Part shown: piece by piece, positions 5,319-8,500 of the stretch
How the letters are laid out: each line of letters starts with the position of its first letter
Numbering within the stretch: the stretch's first letter is position 1
Assembly: GCA_031178805.1 (NCBI GenBank)
Contig: JAPSIJ010000081.1
Coordinates: 1-8,500 of the forward strand
Direction: 5' to 3'
Length of the DNA: 8,500 nt
DNA from: Cellulomonas sp.
Lineage (GTDB): Bacteria; Actinomycetota; Actinomycetes; Actinomycetales; Cellulomonadaceae
Made by a program: the position numbers and the translations under genes
The notes under the pieces: generated by a model
Databases searched by the model: none
Told to the model about the DNA's origin: nothing
What the model saw: only the letters and a program-made list of their open reading frames with translations

Positions 5319-6074
5319 TCAGCGGGTCGGCGCGGGGCCCGACGGGCCGGCCGGGCCGCCCGCCGCGGGCTTCCCGGACGCGCCGGGGCCGGTGGTCGGG
5401 CCGGTGGCCGAGCCGGAGGTCGGGCCGGAGGTCGGGCCCGTCCCCGGCCGGGAGCCCGTGCCCGCGCCGGAGGACGTCCCCGCCCGCTCGGCCGGCCGGG
5501 CCGCCGCGGCCAGCTGCCGCGCGAGCGTCCGGGTCGCGAACCCGGACACCAGCATCACGACGCCCGCGACGAACGCGAACAGCCCGTAGACGGTGAGGAT
5601 CACGTCGACCGTGCCCTGCGGCTTGATCGCCAGCAGCAGGCCGAACAGGAACCCGACCAGGCCGAACACCAGCGTGCCGGACCAGGCGAGGTCACGGGCC
5701 CGGTACTGCGTGACCGCGACGATGACGGCGACGACGCCGAGCACCAGCACCCAGAGCGCCAGCAGGTAGAACAGCACCAGGGCCGTGACCCCGGGCCACA
5801 GCATGATGAGCGCGCCGAACGCGATGCTGACCAGGCCCTCGGTCACCAGCCAGCCGAAGCCGGGCCGCTTGCGCGCCAGCAGCGCCTGGAGCAGCACGAC
5901 CGCGCCGTCCACGACGGCGAAGATGCCGAACACCCACACCAGCGCGACGAGCGTGCCGAGCGGCTCGACCAGCAGGAGCAGGCCGAGCACAATCATCAGC
6001 AGGCCGCGCAGCACCGGCAGCCACCACACCGACCGGAGCAGGGTCGCGAGCCGGTCGTCCAGGTCCTGAGCCAC
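5319..6074 (-). CDS. HdeD/DUF308 family membrane protein with repetitive tail
   Basis: A 251-residue protein. Residues 15-182 form the six-helix HdeD/DUF308 domain, with helices at about 19-37, 40-65, 75-94, 96-122, 133-150 and 156-179. Family hallmarks include WWLPVLRGLLMIVLGLLLL near the start and FGWLVTEGLVSIAFGALIMLWPG in the middle. HdeD is linked to acid resistance in Escherichia coli, but in actinobacteria the role is unknown. Residues 195-251 form a low-complexity tail rich in Gly, Pro, Ser, Thr and Ala, with tetrapeptide repeats. The tail is not part of the family domain and is probably disordered. The GTG start is supported by GAGGAGG 5 nt upstream (6080-6086). The gene is divergent from the flippase-like gene and converges on the CPBP gene. 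Confidence 0.92.
   Translation of the reverse strand: MAQDLDDRLATLLRSVWWLPVLRGLLMIVLGLLLLVEPLGTLVALVWVFGIFAVVDGAVVLLQALLARKRPGFGWLVTEGLVSIAFGALIMLWPGVTALVLFYLLALWVLVLGVVAVIVAVTQYRARDLAWSGTLVFGLVGFLFGLLLAIKPQGTVDVILTVYGLFAFVAGVVMLVSGFATRTLARQLAAAARPAERAGTSSGAGTGSRPGTGPTSGPTSGSATGPTTGPGASGKPAAGGPAGPSGPAPTR
5389..5436. repeat. Four 12-nt tandem units inside the HdeD tail
   Basis: The units CCGGTGGTCGGG, CCGGTGGCCGAG and two exact copies of CCGGAGGTCGGG follow each other without gaps. On the coding (minus) strand they give the tetrapeptides PTSG, PTSG, SATG and PTTG. As 12 is a multiple of three, copy-number change would keep the frame. Confidence 0.8.
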
Positions 6075-6121
6075 GTGCGCCTCCTCGGCTGCCGCCGCCC
6101 GGTGCGGCGTCCGTGCCGGTC

Positions 6122-6127
6122 ACGCTA
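6122..6127 (-). promoter_or_regulatory. Candidate -10 box for the HdeD gene
   Basis: The minus strand reads TAGCGT (a TANNNT match), which would give a leader of about 40 nt including GAGGAGG. No convincing -35 is seen. The first copy of the direct repeat (6137-6154) would cover the -35 region. Confidence 0.35.
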
Positions 6128-6136
6128 GCCCCGGGA

Positions 6137-6189
6137 CGTCATCCTCGCGACGGAGGGCGGACGCGCACGGCGTCATCCTCGGGGACGGA
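6137..6189. repeat. Spaced direct repeat in the HdeD/flippase intergenic region
   Basis: CGTCATCCTCGCGACGGA (6137-6154) recurs as CGTCATCCTCGGGGACGGA (6171-6189), 34 bp apart start to start. The copies share the first 11 bases exactly and end alike in GACGGA. Each is an imperfect palindrome of the form CGTC-N8/9-GACG. The spacing is about three helical turns, so both copies could be bound on one face of the DNA. This could be a paired activator or response-regulator site for one or both divergent genes; no regulator is encoded nearby to test this. Confidence 0.6.
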
Positions 6190-6210
6190 ATCGGGGCCGC
6201 ACCGGCCCGG

Positions 6211-6230
6211 GGACCCCCTCGGCGGGGTCC
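6211..6230. promoter_or_regulatory. 7-bp inverted repeat upstream of the flippase -10 box
   Basis: GGACCCC (6211-6217) and GGGGTCC (6224-6230) are exact inverted copies around CTCGGC. The repeat covers the position where a -35 box would lie for the TAGACT element at 6239, so it may be an operator replacing a weak -35. Short GC palindromes are common in this background. Confidence 0.4.
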
Positions 6231-6238
6231 GCGCTGCC

Positions 6239-6244
6239 TAGACT
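6239..6244 (+). promoter_or_regulatory. -10 box for a leaderless flippase-like transcript
   Basis: TAGACT fits TANNNT and ends 7 nt before the ATG at 6252, the same geometry as at the CPBP gene. The 7 nt in between (CCAGGTC) hold no useful Shine-Dalgarno site. A leaderless mRNA is the simplest reading. Confidence 0.6.
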
Positions 6245-6251
6245 CCAGGTC

Positions 6252-8500
6252 ATGCCCGACGCCTCGACCGACGCGCCGGCGGCGCCTGGTCGACCCGGGG
6301 GGCCCGCCGCGGGCGACCGCAGCACCGTGCCGCCGGACGGGCTCGGCCGGCCGCAGGTCGTCGACTCCCCCGAGGTCCGGGTGCACCACCCGAGCGACCT
6401 GCTCGGCGTCGTGCTCACCCTGCTGGGCGCGGTGGCGGTCATGGTGCTGGCGACCTACGCGCACAACACCACGACCGGCGTCGCCGAGGACGTCCGGGGG
6501 TTCGCCAGCCTGCTGCGCCAGCTGCTGATCGTCCCGGTCGCGCTGCTGGAGAGCGTCGTCACGTTCATCGTGCCGATCGCGGTGCTCGCGGAGCTGGCGC
6601 TGCGGCGCCTCGGCCGCCAGATGATCGAGGCGTCGGTCGCCGCCATCGCGGCGGTGCTCATCACGTCGAGCGCGTCCTGGCTGATCGAGACGCTCGGCTC
6701 GGAGCAGCTGGTCGCGGGCCTGTCCGTGCGGCTCGCCGGCACGCTGACGCTGACCATCCCGGGCTACATCGCCCTGATCGCCGGCCTGCTGACCGCCACC
6801 GGTCCCCGCACCCGCCGCCGCACGGTCGCCTGGTCCTGGAACCTGGTGTGGGTCGCTGTCGGGGTCATGGTGATCACCGCGGGCGTCTCGCTGCCGGGGG
6901 TGGCCGTCGCGCTGCTCATCGGCCGCGCCACGGGCCTCGCCGTCCGGTACCTCTCCGGCGTGCGCTCGGAGCGCGCGTACGGCGCCAGCCTGGTCGCGGG
7001 CGTGCGGCGCGCGGGCTGGCAGCCGCGGCTGCTGGTGCGCGTGCCGGACGAGGCCGAGCACACGGGCGCCCCCGGGCACGACGCCGTGGGCACCCCCGGC
7101 GCGCGGTCGATCGCCCGGACCACGGACCACCGGGTCTACGAGATGACCACCGAGGACGGCCGGCTGCTCGACGTGCTGGTGCTCGACGGCGACCGCCAGG
7201 TGATCGGCTTCCTCAGCCGGCTGTGGCGCTCCCTGCGGCTGCGGGGGCTGGACGGCCGGTCGGTCGTCTCCCTGCGGCAGGCCGCCGAGCGCGTGGCGCT
7301 GCTGTCCTACACCGCGACCGCCGCCGGCGTCCGCACGCCGCGGCTGCGCGGCATCGCCGAGGCCGACTCCTCGATGATCCTCGTGCAGGACCGGCTGCCC
7401 GACGCGGTGCCGCTGGTGGACCTCGAGGCGGACCAGATCTCCGACGCGGTGCTGCAGGAGATCTGGGCGCAGCTCGGCGCCGCGCACGGGGCCGGGCTGG
7501 CGCACCGCGCGCTGACCAGCGACGTCATCCTCGTCGGCGGCCCGCCGGACCGGCCGGTCGTGTGGCTGCTCGGCTGGGAGCAGGGCGACGTCGCGTCGTC
7601 CGACCTCGCGCAGCGGATGGACCGGACGCAGATGGTCGCGCTGCTGGCGCTGCGGGTGGGCCCGGCGCGGGCGCTGGAGTCCGCGGTCGCGGTGCTGCCG
7701 GAGGCGGACATCGCCGCGATCGGCCCGCTGCTGCAGACGATCACCCTGCCCCGCCGCACCCGCGAGGAGCTGCGCGCCCACAAGGAGGTGCTGGCCGAGC
7801 TCCGGTCGGCGCTCGTGGCGCGGCTGCCCGAGGCGGACGTGCAGCCGGTGCAGCTGATCCGGTTCGGCGCGCGGACGGTGCTCACCATCCTGCTGACGAC
7901 GGTCGCGGTCATCATCCTGCTGACGTCGATCAACCTGCAGACGATCCTCGACGCGCTGCGGACCACCGACTGGCGGCTCAGCGTGCTCGCCTTCGTGCTG
8001 GGCATGGCGACGCTCTTCGGGGCGGCGCTGTCCCTGGTGGCGTTCTCGCCCGTGAAGCTGTCGCTGTGGCGGGCGTCGGTGGCGCAGTCGGCCGCCACGT
8101 TCGTCGCCCTGGCCGCGCCCGCGGGCATCGGGCCCGCCGCCCTGAACCTGCGGCTGCTCACCCGCCGGGGCACGTCGACGTCGCTGGCGACGGCGACCGT
8201 CGCGCTGGTGCAGGTGGCGCAGTTCGTCGTGACGATGCTGCTGCTGCTCGTGCTGTCGGTCGCGTCCGGGACCAACCAGCTGGAGCGGTTCACCGTCTCG
8301 CCCGTGGTGGTCGTCGTGGTGGGCGTGCTCGCCGCGCTGGCCGCCGCGGCGATGCTCGTCCCCAAGGTGCGGCAGTGGGTCGCCGCGAAGACGCTGCCCA
8401 CGCTGCGGCAGACCTGGCCCCGGCTGATCGAGGTCGTCGGGCAGCCGTCGCGCCTGGCGATCGGCATCGCGGGCAACGTGCTGACCACGTTCGGCTACGT
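6252..8500 (+). CDS. Large membrane protein: pseudokinase-like domain plus LPG-synthase/flippase-type domain (3' end missing)
   Basis: The frame stays open from the ATG at 6252 to the window edge: 749 residues, with the C terminus missing. Residues 1-48 are Pro/Ala-rich and cytoplasmic. An N-terminal block of about five helices follows (about 50-70, 91-115, 126-146, 161-181 and 198-224). A soluble region, about 235-530, resembles a small kinase fold of the RIO/ABC1 or aminoglycoside-phosphotransferase type. Its catalytic loop reads GLAHRALTSDVIL (H418), with Ala where the catalytic Asp should be, and LLGWEQGD (G441-W442-E443) replaces the usual IDFE/DFG, so it is probably inactive. From about residue 541, the LPG-synthase membrane domain (PF03706, MprF/AglD, UPF0104) begins, with the marker APAGIGPAALNLRLL at 622-636. 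Such domains act in lipid or polyprenyl-linked flipping or in lysyl-lipid synthesis; the substrate here is unknown. The ATG follows a -10 box at leaderless spacing. Confidence 0.9.
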   Translation, partial: MPDASTDAPAAPGRPGGPAAGDRSTVPPDGLGRPQVVDSPEVRVHHPSDLLGVVLTLLGAVAVMVLATYAHNTTTGVAEDVRGFASLLRQLLIVPVALLESVVTFIVPIAVLAELALRRLGRQMIEASVAAIAAVLITSSASWLIETLGSEQLVAGLSVRLAGTLTLTIPGYIALIAGLLTATGPRTRRRTVAWSWNLVWVAVGVMVITAGVSLPGVAVALLIGRATGLAVRYLSGVRSERAYGASLVAGVRRAGWQPRLLVRVPDEAEHTGAPGHDAVGTPGARSIARTTDHRVYEMTTEDGRLLDVLVLDGDRQVIGFLSRLWRSLRLRGLDGRSVVSLRQAAERVALLSYTATAAGVRTPRLRGIAEADSSMILVQDRLPDAVPLVDLEADQISDAVLQEIWAQLGAAHGAGLAHRALTSDVILVGGPPDRPVVWLLGWEQGDVASSDLAQRMDRTQMVALLALRVGPARALESAVAVLPEADIAAIGPLLQTITLPRRTREELRAHKEVLAELRSALVARLPEADVQPVQLIRFGARTVLTILLTTVAVIILLTSINLQTILDALRTTDWRLSVLAFVLGMATLFGAALSLVAFSPVKLSLWRASVAQSAATFVALAAPAGIGPAALNLRLLTRRGTSTSLATATVALVQVAQFVVTMLLLLVLSVASGTNQLERFTVSPVVVVVVGVLAALAAAAMLVPKVRQWVAAKTLPTLRQTWPRLIEVVGQPSRLAIGIAGNVLTTFGY

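Noticed and set aside
5336..5348. GGCCC-GAC-GGGCC hairpin just after the CPBP stop, as a terminator
   Set aside because: It lies inside the HdeD coding sequence in a GC-rich, low-complexity stretch, has no T-tract, and several equivalent stems can be drawn nearby.
6120..7781. A 553-codon open frame on the minus strand
   Set aside because: It is antisense to the flippase-like gene. Its composition (Arg, His, Gln, Asp, Gly-rich, low hydrophobicity) is that of a GC-driven shadow, while the other strand gives a clear multi-domain protein.
7307..8488. A 393-codon Ser/Thr/Arg-rich minus-strand frame
   Set aside because: It is another shadow of the flippase-like gene; there is no start context or family match.

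Overview
The window is chromosomal DNA from a very GC-rich bacterium (roughly three quarters G+C by eye). Third codon positions are nearly all G or C, GTG starts are frequent, and two genes look leaderless. Together with the gene families, this points to an actinobacterium. A Micrococcales member of the Cellulomonas type is my best guess, but that rests on composition and style, not on a diagnostic marker. Coding density is very high: ten protein genes, two of them cut by the window edges, and no gap over about 180 bp. I see no RNA gene, insertion sequence, CRISPR array or prophage.

Left part (1-1750). The 3' part of a cutC-family TIM-barrel gene converges on a two-gene minus-strand module. 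This module is an excisionase-type helix-turn-helix protein followed by a PIN-domain nuclease, most simply read as a type II toxin-antitoxin pair. A perfect 8-bp inverted repeat with an AT-rich centre sits in front of it, over its likely -10 element.

Middle part (1749-4498). A tightly coupled minus-strand operon encodes a six-helix membrane protein, a small winged-helix regulator, an ABC ATPase and an ABC-2 type permease. Each junction is a 4-nt stop/start overlap. The operon starts in a 113-bp divergent promoter region. There, an ACTTTGC-N3-GCAAACT near-palindrome overlaps the probable -10 box, and a GNRA-capped hairpin overlaps the probable -35 box. In the other direction lies a CPBP-family (CAAX-protease-like) membrane protein whose GTG start lies 7 nt after a -10 hexamer, so it is probably leaderless. 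The likely logic is an autoregulated exporter controlled by its own wHTH protein.

Right part (5319-8500). The CPBP gene converges (4-bp gap) on an HdeD/DUF308 membrane protein with a Gly/Pro/Ser/Thr-rich tail containing tetrapeptide repeats. Divergent from it is a large membrane protein that runs off the right edge. It has an N-terminal membrane block, a degenerate kinase-like cytoplasmic domain and an LPG-synthase/flippase-type (MprF/UPF0104) membrane domain. The 177-bp region between these two genes holds a spaced direct repeat, a 7-bp inverted repeat and a second leaderless-type promoter.

Nothing here is a clear-cut new system. The best leads are the HTH-PIN module with its operator, the exporter's regulatory region, and the pseudokinase-flippase fusion.
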